Origin: Panax quinquefolius
Taxonomy: Eukaryota > Streptophyta > Magnoliopsida > Apiales > Araliaceae
Length of the DNA: 64,000 nt
Assembly: GCA_020205615.1 (NCBI GenBank)
Contig: CM035163.1
Coordinates: 40,434,189 to 40,498,188, forward strand
Direction: 5' to 3'
Shown here: positions 12,562-25,090 of the stretch, in pieces
How the letters are laid out: the number at the start of each line of letters is the position of its first letter
Numbering within the stretch: position 1 is the stretch's first letter
Made by a program: the position numbers and the translations under genes
Notes under the pieces: model-generated
Seen by the model: the letters and a program-made list of their open reading frames with translations, nothing else
Databases searched by the model: none
Told to the model about the DNA's origin: nothing

Positions 12562-14996
12562 CGTGACGCCCCCAAAAATAGGTATACATCACCCATCTTG
12601 GGTCGCCACTTACATGGTACGTAATTTAAATACAACTTATTAACATAATCGTGTCTTGTACAATACGACATAAACCGTGAGTTTAAATACAAATATCGCT
12701 CTACTAGATATTATACAAACTCAAACAAAAAGTTCTCATTACAATTATTATCACACTATTTCACGAATAGTGAGGACTACTAATGCTATCTTCGGGACCA
12801 TCACTGCTTTCCCAGGCTAATCCCAAATATATTCTCATTTCCGAAAGAGAATTGAAAAGAAAGGGTGAGCTCAACTAGCCCGAAGAAGAAATATTATGAC
12901 TAAGATAATGCGAATAAATTATCAATAGTCTTCAACAATGTTAAACCGATAAAATACAATAGACAACCGGTTTAACTGCAGTGAATATCTGATCCATTAA
13001 AAGAGTCAAGTAGAAAATAAAATCTACTATCTTTTATGATTTAAAAGGTTTTTCATCACTTTATTATAAATTTGAGACTCGACTTTAATAAATAATCCAC
13101 ATCATCGAATCACCCCGCACTACTACTACCAAGGATATTCTTTTAGTATCACGACCACAATTATTCCCGCACTACGGGCGAAGAATAGTTGTGTATTCAT
13201 TAATGGTCATGATCATGCCAACAATCGTCCATCAATGCACTACTACCCATCGAGGATTTTTACCACATCATTTGTAACATTACTGGTCATGATTACACCG
13301 AATAATCCTCGGTCATAATCATACCAAGTCCATCCATGCTCTACAAAGCACGATGACTTTAAAAAAATATAAACATGAGGATGATGACAATGATATAAGA
13401 ATTCAATAAAACAAGTTCAAGAATTATTTTATCCGAGAATTATTAACATCAAATTGTCAACATGATCTTGCTTTGTAGAGTAAAATTCAAGAATGATCGT
13501 AAGAATATTTCCATGAAAAGATCTTTGGATGAAACGCAAATATCAAGGATATTCTACTAATTTCATGGAGTATAGAAGTCAAAATTTTAACCAACCGGGT
13601 ATAATAAAGAATGGAATAACAAAAGAAATCACCATGCATGCGGTACTTGCATGAGACGAGTTATTACAACAGAATAATAATAACGGAACCGGTCGTGTGA
13701 AATTCAAATTCCTGGCAAGTGATGTTCCAATGAATAATAAAGATGGAACCGGATCCGGTGTAAAACACACAGATAGGATATTCCAATGAATGATAAAGAC
13801 GGAACCAGTCCGGTGTAAAACACATGAGCGTGATGTTCCAACGAATAATAATAAAGATTTTACCCAGTCCTGTAAAACACACACGCATGTGATGTTCCAA
13901 TGAATAATAGAAGAATGTCACCAAGTATAGGGTAAATCACAGATATCAAAAGTTATTCAATGTAATAATAAGCAATGGAATAACATAAGGATTTCACCAA
14001 GTATAGGGTATGCCATATACAGGTTATGTATAGGGTATGCCACTTTTACAGGTTATTCCAACAGAATAATAGTGAATGGAATAACAGAAGTTCTCTTCAA
14101 GAAGAAAGAATAACACCCCTTACTGTAAAAGAACTGAATATAGAAGTAGTGAAGTAGCAGAATACTCTTCTTCTTTCTATAACTTTCTCTCTATAGCTTC
14201 TCTCTATAATTTCTCTCTTTGAGTTTCAATGAATTCGTAAAAAAATAAATGAAGGAATGAGCTTCTATTTATAGGAAAATGGAATGCATAGTAACTAATC
14301 CATGAACGGTCCATATTGATTTACTTTAATCTGACGGTCCATATTTAAAGCAAAATCTTTTAAATAAAATATAATATATTCTATTTATATAAAAACATTT
14401 TACTATGCAAACACTATGCAAAACACTATGCAAAAACACTATGCAACACTATGCAACACTATGCATAATAAAATATAATATATTTTATTTATAAAATAAC
14501 TTTAATAAAGTATTCATTTTATATAAAAGATGTTTCGCTTTTATTACGTTAATAATACTGAATAAAACAAAAAGTCATTATCGCTATAATAATTCATGAC
14601 AATAATGGAATCAAACCGGTGACTTCTCACATAAGCATCAATAATCAATACCGCAGCTACTATGCAACCACATGTATTCTTGTACTTTTACTACCGAGTA
14701 GTTCAACAAGATGTCAACCAGTAAAACTTCCTACCGTTATTTCAATAAAATATTTTTGTCGTTTTCTCAATCCGACAATAATTACATTGTAGGGTCCACC
14801 AATGATTGAGTAGTTGTATGAATATTCCCTAATAAACCTAATATTCCCCACCAATCGAATATAATATAACCACTTGCATACTTTGCAAAATTTATAAATA
14901 TTACCCAAAACTATAACATTATATCAAATTATTCCATAATATTCAAAAATAATATTTATAGAAAATTCATCTTTATTTATAAAAAGCAGGTCATAT
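12562..14996 (-). repeat. LTR of B, right copy (5' LTR in element orientation)
   Basis: Near-identical to 5260-7707 over its length. The minus-strand TATA box is at 14266-14273. It starts CGTGACGCCCCC rather than TGTGACG, and its outer end has lost the GGGGTCTTACA stretch (it reads AAAAAGCAGGTCATATG), so the boundary with A is approximate. Confidence 0.88.
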
Positions 14997-17211
14997 GTAA
15001 TATCCGTTGACCCGACAAAGATTGAAGTAATTCAAAGCTGGGAGCAACCTAAGTCAGTGACCGAAGTACGTAGCTTTCTCGGCTTAAATTTGGTTATTAT
15101 CGGATATTCGTAGAAGGGTTTTCTCGAATCGCTACTCCATTAACTCAAATTGACTCGAAAAGATACTGAAGTTCGGTTGAGCGAGGAATGTGAAAAGAGT
15201 TTTCAAGAACTCAAGAGGAGACTCATTTCAAGACTGCTCGACAATACCATCTGGCTCAGAGGGATTTGTCATCTACAGTGATGCTTCAGGCAAAGGGTTA
15301 GGATGTGTTCTCATGCAACATGGAAAAGTCATAGCCTATGCCTCACAATAACTCAATGAATATGAGAGGAATTATCCTACTCATGATCTAGAGTTAGCGT
15401 TGAGTCATTTTTTGGCTTTTAAGATTTGGAGGCATTACCTGTATGGGGAGAAGGTGGAGATCTATACGGATCATAAAAGCCTCAAATATTTCTTCACTCA
15501 AAAGGAACTCAACATGCGACAATGATAATGGCTTGAGTTGTTGAAAGATTATGATCATACCATCCAATACCATCTTGGAAAAGCGAACGTAGTAGCTGAC
15601 GCATTGAGTAGAAGATCATATGCGGGCATGAGTGCAATATTGTCAACACAAAGGCCCATTTTGTATGACTTGGAAAGGATGGAAATAGATTTAAAGACTC
15701 CAGGGACCCATGTGACGATGGCAAATATACGAGTGGAATCGACTTTAATCGATAAAGTTAAAGCTGCTCAAACTACAGACCTGGAGCTGATGAGTATGAA
15801 GAAGAAAGTGCAAGAAGGTGCTATTCCGGAAGCAAGAATCGATGAAGAAGAAATACTTTGAGTCAACTCCAGACTTTGTGTTCCTAACGATTCCGACTTG
15901 AAGTATAAAATCATGATGGAGGCGCACAACACACCGTTTGCAATCCATCCTGGGAGTACCAAAATGTATCGTGATCTTCGACATACATTTTGGTGGAGCA
16001 ATATGAAGAGAGAGATAGTGGGGTTTATCTCATGGTGTCTAACTTGTCAACGAGTCAAGGCGGAGCATCAAGTGCCAAAAGGTCCATTGCAACCACTTGA
16101 AATTCCAGAATGGAAGTGGGAGCACATTACCATGGATTTCATTCTCGATCTTCCCAAGGTTTCTCAAGGCATAGATGCGATTTGGGTCATTGTTGATAGA
16201 TTGACCAAGTCTGCTCATTTCTTACCGATACGAGAAACTTATACACTTGAACGTCTTGCTAGTATGTATATAAACGAGATTGTAAGATTGCATGGTATGC
16301 CAGTATCCATAGTTTCTTATCGAGACCCAAGATTCACTTCAAGATTTTGGGTTAGTTTGCAAAAAGCTATGGACACGGATTTACGATTTAGTTCGGCATA
16401 TCATCCTTAAACGGATGGGCAGTCAGAAAGGACTATTCAAACTCTTGAAGATTTATTAAGACTTTGTGTCCTTGACTTCAAGGGAAGTTAGGACAAGTTC
16501 TTATCTTTGGTGGAGTTTTCGTACAACAACAGTTATCAAGCAAGTATTGGCATGGCTCCATTTGAGGCGTTGTATGGAAGAAAGTGTCGTTCTCTAGTAT
16601 ACTAGGATGAGGTGGGTGAAGCAATGTTGTTGGGACCGGATTTGGTACGTATGACTATGGAAAAGATTCAAACGATCCGACAACGTATAAAAACCTCACA
16701 AGACCGACAAAAGAGTTATGCTGATCTTCATCGAAAAGACGTGGAATTCAATATTGGAGATCATGTGTTGTAACGTGTTACTCCATGGAAAGGAGTTACA
16801 AGATTTGGAAAGAGAGGAGAGCTCAATCCTCGATTCATTGGCCCATTTATAATCCTCAAACGAGTAGGAATTGTGGCCTATAGACTCGCCTTACCGCCAA
16901 GTATGTCTCGTGTTCATAACGTTTTCCACATATCTATGTTACGTAAATATGTGAAAGACCCAAACCACATTATTGAATTAGAACCAGATGAGATAGAGGA
17001 AGATTTAAGGTATGAAGAGTTACATGTTAAAATCTTGGATAAGAAGGATCATATTCTACGCTCCAAGGTTATACCTCAAGTCAAAGTTTTGTGGAGAAAC
17101 CACGATGTGGAAGAAATGACCTGGGAGTTAGAATCTGAGATTAAGTCAAGATATCCTCTCCTCTTCGATATACCAGGTACGTACCCTAATTTCGAGGATG
17201 AAATTTCATAA
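14997..17211 (+). pseudogene. pol of A, second part: end of RT, RNase H, integrase, chromodomain-like tail
   Basis: Coding resumes with VDPTKIEVIQSWEQPKSVTE, the continuation of the RT interrupted at 5259. RNase H motifs are at about 15440-15640 ([22 protein letters not shown]). Integrase runs from about 15898 (HPGSTKMYRDLRHTFWW; CLTCQRVKAEHQ; VDRLTKSAHFLPI) to past 16700. The tail at 16873-17211 carries [16 protein letters not shown] and ends at a normal stop just before the polypurine tract. Integrase is cut by stops near 16408, 16488, 16603 and 16771. Comparison with B shows TGG changed to TAG at two of these, and CAG to TAA at one. Confidence 0.9.
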
Positions 17212-17222
17212 GAAGGGGAGGT
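17211..17222 (+). promoter_or_regulatory. Polypurine tract of A
   Basis: AAGAAGGGGAGGT directly before the LTR start TGTAAGACCCC; the tract overlaps the end of the pol stop codon. Confidence 0.8.
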
Positions 17223-20046
17223 TGTAAGACCCCAACTTTTATGAATAAAGATTAATTTCTCTCGAAATATATTTTTGAATATTATGGTGTGGATATAATA
17301 TAATGTTATAGTTGTGGGTAATATTTATAAATTTTGTAAAGTAAGCAAGTGGTTATATAATATTCGATTGGTCGGGGAATATTCATTTTAACAGGAATAT
17401 TCAAATGCGATGACACAATCATTGGTGGACCCCACAACAGAAGTATTGTCATAATAAGAAAATGACAGAATTATCTTTTTATAAAAATAACGGCGGAAGT
17501 GTTACCGTTAAAACTGTTGAACTACCCCAGTAAAAGTAAAGTGAATATGCTGGCGTGGTTGCATAGAGTAACACGGTATTGGTTATTGATACTTATGTGA
17601 GAAGTCACCGCTTATACTCAATTATTATTACAATTGTGTTGCATCATATCTCTCATATTATTGATTCAATTATTGTCACAGTATCATCTGCATAATATGT
17701 TATATTATTAAATCAATAATTGAGATGACAAAGTTATTTATATTACTAAATTGCAATATTTAAAATGTCTAGAAGTTCTGTCAAGGAGAGGTTTGGTCAT
17801 CTAATTGCGCGCCAATAAGGAGAAATCCTTATCGGAAAGCCCCCTCTTTCCTGGGAACGACCTGGTTGTTAAATATTGTGAGTTATAATATTAATGATGA
17901 ATAAGTTCGTGTTGATTAAAGATGAATTTGATAGTTCTATTGTGTTGAGACTATTAGTGTTAGTGGAAATCGACATCTATTCCGATGATAATTGATGTCT
18001 GGGGGTTATATTGATAAATCGGGTAATTAATCGGATAAATGAGAAATTAATTGCTACTAATTCACATGCTTATATAACTATTTGTTCACATGTGTGTACT
18101 ATTGAATCACATTCATGTACTATTAGGGGAGTTGGTGTAAGATTGATAATACTTGCATGACTAAGTTAAAAATGGAGGTATAGATGGAGGTATTATACTG
18201 TAATTCTTATTTTTCACATTATTATAACTATTGATTCACATGATTGAACTATTGATTCACATTATTTACTATTAGGGGAGGTGGTGCAAGTTTGATAATA
18301 CTTGCAGGACTAAATTAAAAATAAAAGAAAAGTTCAAGGTATTGTACTGTAATATTTTGAGCCCCAAAACATGCAATTATCGAAACTATATTTTCCTATA
18401 AATAGAAGCTCATTCTTCTTTCATTTCTCACCAATTCACTAAAGATATAGAGCAATTATTATAGAGAGAAATTATAGAGAGAAAGAAGAAGATAAGTTTG
18501 TTACCTCTCTACTCCAGTATCCAGTTTCTTTCTAAGGTAAGGGGTATTATTTCTTTCGTATTCATGAAGAGAGCCTCTATTATTCCATTCTTTATTATTA
18601 ATTTTGGAATAACATGTCTATGCGAAGTACCGCATACATGGTGAAATTCTTCTGTTATTCCATTCTTTATTATTCTGTTGAAATATCCTGTCTGTGCAGA
18701 TTACGCTAGACCTGGTTTCATTCTTTATTATTCTGTTGGAATAACCTGTCTATGTGGTCTATCGCATGCATGGTGAATTTTTCTATTATTCCATTCTTTA
18801 TTATTCTGTTAGAATATCCTGTCTGTGCGGATTACGCATGACCTAGTTCCATTCTTTATTATTCTGTTGGAATAACCTGTCTATGTGGATTATCACATGC
18901 ATGGTGAATGATAGTTCGTATTCATTCTTTATTAAATTGTGGAAATGATCTGTCTACGTGGATTACCGCATGGCGGGTGAAAATCCATTTGCAGTTTCAT
19001 ATATTCTATGATACTCATTTGGTTAAAGTTTTAGCTTCTATCCTCCATGAAATTAGTAGAATATCCTGGATATTTGCGCTTCATCCGGTATCTTTTCATG
19101 GAAATATTCTTCTGAGCATTCTTGATTTTTACTCCATAAAGTAGTATCATGTTGACAATTTGGACGTAATTGATTTCAAGATAAATTAACTTATAAATCT
19201 TTAAAATTTATTCTTGAACTTGTTTTATTGAATTATTATGTCATTGTCATCATCCTCATGCTTATATTATAATGAAAGTCATCTTTGGCTTACGTGCATA
19301 GATAGACTTGGTATGATTATAACCAGGGATTATTCTGTATAATCATGACCTGTAATGTTATAAATAATGTGGTAAAAGTCCTCATTAGCCTGTAGTGCAT
19401 TGATGGACAATTTTTGGTATGATTATGACCAGGGATTATTCGGTATAGTCATGACCATTGATGATTTAATGAATATGCTTGGCCCGTAGTGCAGGGATAA
19501 CTCGATGATGTTGTTTATTTATTAAGCTGAGTCTCAGCGATAAAAATTGATGAAAACATTTTAAATCATAGAAGATAGTAGATATCATGTTCTACTTGAC
19601 TTTTCTAATGGATTGTTTATTCCGCGCAGCTTAAACTTGATGTCTATCAGATTTTATCGCTTTAACATTGTTGAAGACTAATGATAATTTATTCTCGCAT
19701 TATCTTAGTCATAATATTTCTTCTTGGGCTAGTTGAGCTCACTCTTTCTTTCACCGTTTCTCTTCGTGAAATGAGAACGAAGCCGGACTATTCGGGGAAC
19801 CGGAGTGACGGTCAGATGATAGCATTAGTAGTCCTCACTATTCTCATTAAATAGTGTGACAATAAATGTAATGAGGACTCCATTGAGTGTGGATATTGTC
19901 TAGATGACAATATTCTTATTAAAACTCTTAGATTATGTTTTGTCATATTTTACACGACTGTTGTATAATTAAGTTGTATTTGAATTTTGTACCATGTATT
20001 TGGCGACTCAAGATGGGTGATGTATACCTATTTTGGGGGCGTCACA
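17223..20046 (+). repeat. 3' LTR of element A (2824 bp)
   Basis: Complete LTR with TG...CA ends, TGTAAGACCCC to GGGGGCGTCACA. The TATA box is at 18397-18404, hairpin units at about 18590-18990, and duplicated GGTATGATTATGACC blocks at about 19305-19460. It is the reference copy for recognising the other LTRs of this family in the window. Confidence 0.93.
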
Positions 20047-22017
20047 TAGACTTGTGAAAAAATTTCGCCAGAGTCTCCTTTGTAAAAAGGACTATCCACA
20101 TGCGCGTAGGCATGACTAGGTGGCCATTCAGTAGCACACCAACTCACAGTCATAAACATCATGTATACATGAAAAATATCAAAGTCATAATCCATAAGCG
20201 TAGCCTAATTACCAGGATTACTTTGATTCAAAACCTTTGCTCATTTGTCCTCAAATAGAATGAAAGAATAGCAAAAAAAGGTACCAAATTGACTGTTTAA
20301 AAAGTTAATTTTTTCACATCAATACGTTTAGCATGGTAAAATACTAACATTTACTGTGTTGAATAATTTTTATCAAATCATATGAGCATGCATATTAACT
20401 ACTATGTGCTTAGAAGCATTTCATGTGATATCTCACTTTCCAACGGTCAAAACTGGAAAAGAAAACAAGTAAACATTACTTGGATAGTGCAGAACAGTTG
20501 TACGGTAACAGATTTTATAGAAAGCAACCCGAACTCAGTCGATCTGAAGATGAAATCTCGGATTTCCTGTTCGGCTTCAAGTTGAAAATGACTTGTGAAA
20601 GGGAAAGGAAGTGAGATATACACCCACGGGTGTACTCGCGGCTGCCGCGGGTCCACTTGCGACTACCCTGGGTGGTCCATACCCCATCTGGCTCGATCAA
20701 ATTTGATTTGCAAAGGAGGTCCCATAAGCTAAAAAGTCAAATTAGGAAAAAAGATGTTACGCGATTAAGTGGATAAACCTGAAATCTTGATTTTTAGAGA
20801 CCAAACTGTGGGTCTACATATCAATCATTGGTATTCACCCAAACACAGGGTTCACAAAGCCGATGATCAAAGCTACCCTTGGCAATACCTCGCAAAGGTC
20901 CAATGCCATCAACCTGGGTTGTACTTTTAAAGATAATCATACATCTTGTAAGAAATCCATCCCTAGCGGAGATTTCATACATCATTAGCCGTTGAAGGAT
21001 ATTTTAGCGAGGTTCAAGCAGCCTTGACATTATCAGCCGTTGGTAGTAACTCCAACGAAGCATCAGAGGTGGTCCGATGATATTAGCCATTGAAGGAAAT
21101 TTTAGCGAGGGTTAAGCAGCCTTGACATTATCAGCCATTGGCAGTAACTCTAGTGAAACATCGGAGGTGGTCCAATGATACTAGTCGTTGAAGGACATTT
21201 TAACAAGGGTCAAGCAGCCTTGACATTATCAGCCGTTGGCAGTAACCCAGCGAAGCATCGGAGGTGGTCCGATGATATTAGTCGTTGAAGGACATTTCAG
21301 CGAGGGTCAAGCAGCCTTGACATTATCAGCCGTTAGCAGTAACTCCAGCGAAGCGTCGGAGGTGGTCCGATAATGTTAGCTATTGAAGGGCATTTCAAAG
21401 AAAGATCGAGCAAATACGATATTATCGGTCATTAACAAAGAACTCCAAATCGAAGCATCGAGAGATGGTCCAATGATGTTAACTGATGAAAGACATCTCA
21501 ACAAAGGTCAAGCAGCCCTGATAATACAAATCGTTGGTAGTAACTCCAACGAAGCGTCAGAAAAACCTGACGATGGAAAGCTATCTTCATTGGGGAGGAC
21601 CGATGATGGAATCTGTTATACAGATCCTCGGCAATAATAGCATAATTCTCCAAGAGCCTCTCGCACATGAGAATAGCATCTTCAGTGGAAAGCCTGCAAT
21701 GAGGATTAAGGATTTTGGTGATAACCCCAATGTCAACATTATATGGTCTCAATCATGGAGATTCCTGTGAGCTTTGGAAACTATCGGTCGAGTAGACATC
21801 CAAGCAGTTCAACAGGGTCATCATGGACAACGTCATTCACCTAATAGATGCGGTGGGAGCAGACAGTTGTCATGTTTCATTGGAAACCATTCCAACAAAC
21901 CACACTCAGCATACATTTGCATCATGTTGCATTTCATTTGCATCATGATTATCTTGTCACATTTCAAGTGTCTAGTGATCTTTATCCTATCCAAGCCATT
22001 CCAATGCATGAATATGA
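20047..22017 (+). mobile_element. 3' untranslated region of a Tat/Ogre-like Ty3/gypsy element (remnant)
   Basis: This stretch ends in a polypurine tract and an LTR start at 22032, so it is probably the 3' part of the internal region of a retrotransposon. The left side was cut by the insertion of A. I see no pol domain here. 20047-20985 holds nothing recognisable, while 20986-21565 is a 98-bp tandem array. Tandem repeats in the 3' untranslated region are a known habit of Tat/Ogre elements. The lineage call rests on that, the tract, and the TGGCGACTCT site after the LTR, and is inference. Confidence 0.5.
20986..21565 (+). repeat. 98-bp tandem repeat, about six copies
   Basis: Units begin TAGCCGTTGAAGGA at 20986, 21084, 21182, 21279, 21377 and 21480, giving steps of 98, 98, 97, 98 and 103 bp. 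Each contains CAAGCAGCCTTGACATTATC and GAGGTGGTCCGATGATATTA. Similarity falls in the last two units. Confidence 0.9.
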
Positions 22018-22031
22018 TAAAGAGGGGCATC
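22018..22031 (+). promoter_or_regulatory. Polypurine tract before the Tat/Ogre-like LTR
   Basis: AAAGAGGGGCATC immediately precedes TGTAGACACTCAAAATTTTG, the apparent LTR start. The tract-plus-TG arrangement is the main reason for placing an LTR boundary here. Confidence 0.6.
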
Positions 22032-22098
22032 TGTAGACACTCAAAATTTTGCATTCCTGTTGCTAACCCTGCAGGAGGGCAGAATCATCTTCCAGATA

Positions 22099-22380
22099 TA
22101 ACCCTGGAAGTCAACTCAGTTCCAACCCCGGGTGATCCAGTTTTTAATCTCGGAGACAACCCCGAGATACTCAATTTTAATCCCGAAGATAACCCCAGGA
22201 GATTCAGTTCTAACCTCGGACATAACCCCGAGGGACGCAGTCCAAGTTATGGAAATAACCCCAGAAAATTCAGTTCCAACCTCGGAGACAACCCCGAGGC
22301 ACTCAGTTCAACCTCGGAGATAACCCTGGGAGGTCATCACACCTCAGAGATAACCCTAAAGATATTCAGCATCCACAACA
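22099..22380 (+). repeat. About 35-bp tandem repeat in the U3 of the Tat-like LTR
   Basis: About eight degenerate units contain AACCTCGGAGA(T/C)AACCCCGAG followed by a variable TCAGTTC part. The array happens to read open in one frame as repeats of NLGDNPE, but it spans the LTR start and lacks other coding signs, so I treat it as non-coding. Confidence 0.8.
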
Positions 22381-22862
22381 GCCCAATCTTAGAGATAACC
22401 CTGAGCAATGACTGCTACATCTGCGCCAAAGCCAGAGATATCCCTGGTGAGGGGCAAAATCATCATTTTGCCACCTCAATACTACATTCACGTCGTCTTA
22501 ACACAAATCAATCAACACTGCATACAAGGTGTCCCACAAGAACCATAGCTCAAATCCCGAGTGACTACTACACAAGACAGCACACCAGATAGAATTTGAA
22601 GACTTGAAGATTTGGTCATGGACCCATCTTCCCGGCTTTGAACAACCTCTAATCCCATGTTATTGTGTAGCTCTCAACAACAACATTTCGAAAAAGTACA
22701 ACACGCTTTTGTTGGATGCCCAGATTAAAAGTTATGAAGGTTCAAGCAGACAATGCGTAGCCAAAGTGAGACGATGGGACCCGCATGGCCCGGGGCACCC
22801 CGAGAAGCCGCAAGTGGACCCGCAACTTCCACAGATAGACCTATGGCCATCGGGTCTTTAAA

Positions 22863-22868
22863 TATAAG
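22863..22868 (+). promoter_or_regulatory. TATA box of the Tat-like LTR
   Basis: TATAAG lies in TCTTTAAATATAAGCTCTTGG, after a GC-rich stretch and before the A-rich GAGAGAAAAC region. This is the layout expected at an LTR U3/R boundary. Confidence 0.5.
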
Positions 22869-23184
22869 CTCTTGGCAACTCATTTAAAAAAAGAGAAAAT
22901 GAGAGAAAACTTTGTCCATTTCAGTTTGTAAACACTTCTAGAGTGCTCTAAACTGAGTGATTCTTCCTTCTTAACACTTGTAAGCTCGTGTTTTACTACA
23001 TACTAAAATTTAACCGGTGGAAACCAAGTTTTCAGGCGCCTAAAGCTATCTAAAGTCTTCTTGGCAGCCCACTGTAAGATATTTCAGATTTTTAAGCTTT
23101 TTATTACTTTTATATATTAATATCTACTAACATTGAGAGTCGCGTTATGTGGGTATGCCCGGATCGTCAATCCGTGGATTTTTA

Positions 23185-23257
23185 TTGCTTATATATATAT
23201 ATATATATATATTTACATTTCTGTCAGACATGGAGTTTACTTCGTGGCCATTTACCG

Positions 23258-23292
<35 letters not shown>
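23185..23292. repeat. (TA)n-bounded minisatellite unit in the Tat-like LTR
   Basis: Two TA tracts flank TTTACATTTCTGTCAGACATGG and TTACTTCGTGGCC. The same arrangement with TTACATTTCAAAGTCTTG and TTCGTGGCAGTTGATCGTC recurs at 24962-25084 and 38179-38396. Confidence 0.75.
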
Positions 23293-23294
<2 letters not shown>

Positions 23295-24953
23295 AAATTC
23301 AGATAAGGCACACTTAGAAGGGGGGGGTTGAATAAGTGTGTGAGCAAACTATGACCAATTTTTAAACTTTGAATTCAAACTATTGAATATAGCCTACTGT
23401 ATTAAATTATGCAGCTTGCTAAATGAATGTGGTCTACAGAATTGAATTTTTTGTTTAAGAAAATATCTTGGTGAATTTATAAGTCAAATAGAATACTTAG
23501 TGTTAACAAAATATATCAAGATGAAGCAAATGTTTAAATCTTAATTATTAAGAAAATTAACTATCTTGAGAAATATTAAAGTAAAGCAAATAATAAAATA
23601 ACACCCAGATTTTTTACGTGGTTCAGCTATTACCCTCTATAATAATAGCCTAGTCATCGTCCAATACCAACTAGTATTGGAGACTCATTTTTATTTCTTT
23701 AAATGACCCTTGTTACAAAATAGATTCTATCAAATTAAATTACAATAATTCACTTGAGCACACTTGCTCCTTGTGCACCAATACACCCCTTAAGCACCTA
23801 TGCTTCCTTGAAGCTGTTTGTAAATAAACCTAAATCCACCTGGATTAAAATCCTTTAGACAACACTTAGTCTAAAAATATAAGATTACAATTATAGAGGT
23901 CTAATGATCAAAGCAAATAAGCAATTTACCAATGCAAGGCCCAACTAATGAATACAATGATCAAGTAGTAAAAGAAAAAGATATCACCAAAAATATGCCC
24001 ATGGAATTTGTTGAGAATAAAATGAATATGATTTGCACAGCAGCTTAGAACTTTGCACCAGGAATTTAATAGCTCTTCAAGTATATAAGTGCAAAATATT
24101 TATTCAAGTGTTGTATTCATCACTGATAAAAATTCTCTTTTTATAGCTCAATTTTATTACCGCTGAACATTAAGATCTGTTGAAATATTTACGTAGCCAA
24201 CAGATAATCTTTGTATAACGTTCCAATTATAATTAAATATGAAATTTGTTAGGAATGAACAAGTATAGCCAGTAGAGTAACTTCTGTGAAAACTTCTTAG
24301 TTGATAAGTTTGACTTCTTCCAATGCTAATCTACTAATAATAATATGCCTCAGCCTCTTCAAAATTACCGTATCAAAGATACATACTGATAGGAATAAGC
24401 AATACTAGCACATGCAAACTCTTTCAACTTTCCACAGATAATATGTGAGTACCGAGACATTTGTAATTAAACCACTGAAGTGATGATAATCATTATCCTG
24501 CCATCACACACACTCTTAACAATCTTTTAAATTTCCAACAAGTCTGTACCATATGGATTTTTACACACGTGTTATACACATTTCTAAAAATAAAAACTCT
24601 TAAAAATCCATAACATATTGAAAATATAACTCAATTAATCCGGACAATAATTTCTTAAGCGTGCATAATACATAAATACTAACCAACTAAGATAAATCAT
24701 GTAATAACAGTTAGCATAAATTCTTAGGCATGCACAAAATATTTAACCACATTTTAATGGACAACTATCATGTCCTAGAGTCTTGTATTGAAAAATTAAG
24801 TATTTGCAATGACCTTACATATTTTTCTTAAGACTCAAATCTTCAAAGTCTTTAGACAATAATCCTTTCATCAACTTTCTGAAATTTCACAATAAACAAA
24901 TTAGTTCATATAATCAAGTCATCATCAAAACAAAAAAGGTTAGAATATTAACA
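23293..24953 (-). repeat. Solo LTR-like insertion, minus strand (Ty1/copia, SIRE-like)
   Basis: On the minus strand the block starts TGTTAATATTCTAACC with GTTTTGATGATGAC close behind. It ends TTATTCAACCCCCCCCTTCT...GTGTGCCTT...TTCA, the pattern of long Ty1/copia LTRs. The same 3' pattern occurs at 41020-41082 and 52960-53001. It interrupts a TA-rich minisatellite of the surrounding LTR, and both flanks are TA tracts, so a clean target duplication cannot be seen. 23600-23720 contains TTTTTTACGTGGTTCAG. No internal coding region is present. Confidence 0.5.
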
Positions 24954-24959
24954 AACCAA

Positions 24960-24961
<2 letters not shown>

Positions 24962-25004
<43 letters not shown>

Positions 25005-25049
25005 CATTTCAAAGTCTTGTCTAGAGTTTACTTCGTGGCAGTTGATCGT

Positions 25050-25084
<35 letters not shown>
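24962..25084. repeat. (TA)n minisatellite block, second copy
   Basis: A TA tract of about 38 bp, then TTTATACATTTCAAAGTCTTG and TTCGTGGCAGTTGATCGTC, then a second TA tract. It is the right half of the block interrupted by the minus-strand LTR. Confidence 0.8.

Positions 25085-25090
<6 letters not shown>

Larger units (their letters stand above)
5260..14996 (-). mobile_element. Ty3/gypsy element B, nested in A in opposite orientation
   Basis: Two LTRs in reverse complement (5260-7707 and 12562-14996) enclose a minus-strand gag-pol. A's coding sequence stops at CATGGAATA (5251-5259) and resumes at GTAATATCCGTTGACC (14997 on), so AATA with a preceding G or GT is the probable target duplication. 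The LTRs share ends and many blocks with those of A but are about 0.4 kb shorter, so B is a related subfamily. Because B lies inside A it inserted later, yet its genes are also broken. The outer edge of the right-hand LTR copy is degraded, so 14996 is approximate. Confidence 0.9.
1..20046 (+). mobile_element. Ty3/gypsy LTR retrotransposon A (chromovirus, Tekay/Del-like), interrupted, 5' truncated by window
   Basis: Two directly repeated LTRs (1-2647 and 17223-20046) enclose a tRNA-Met-type primer site, gag with two zinc knuckles, aspartic protease, reverse transcriptase, RNase H, integrase and a chromodomain-like tail, then a polypurine tract. The order protease-RT-RNase H-integrase is that of Ty3/gypsy. 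The [16 protein letters not shown] tail and the long LTRs fit plant chromoviruses, most likely Tekay/Del; the clade is inference. About 307 bp of the 5' LTR lie before the window, judged by alignment with the 3' LTR. Element B (5260-14996) splits the RT region. The bases after the 3' LTR (TAGAC, 20047-20051) would be the target duplication, but its partner is outside the window. Confidence 0.9.

Noticed and set aside
21774..22592. A 272-codon open frame with NLGDNPE repeats
   Set aside because: It crosses the polypurine tract and LTR start and is made largely of a 35-bp minisatellite; no coding family was recognised.
23293..24953. Possible host gene with introns, because of moderate composition and acceptor-like sites
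   Set aside because: The ends and internal blocks fit a minus-strand LTR better, and no coding frame longer than expected by chance was found.
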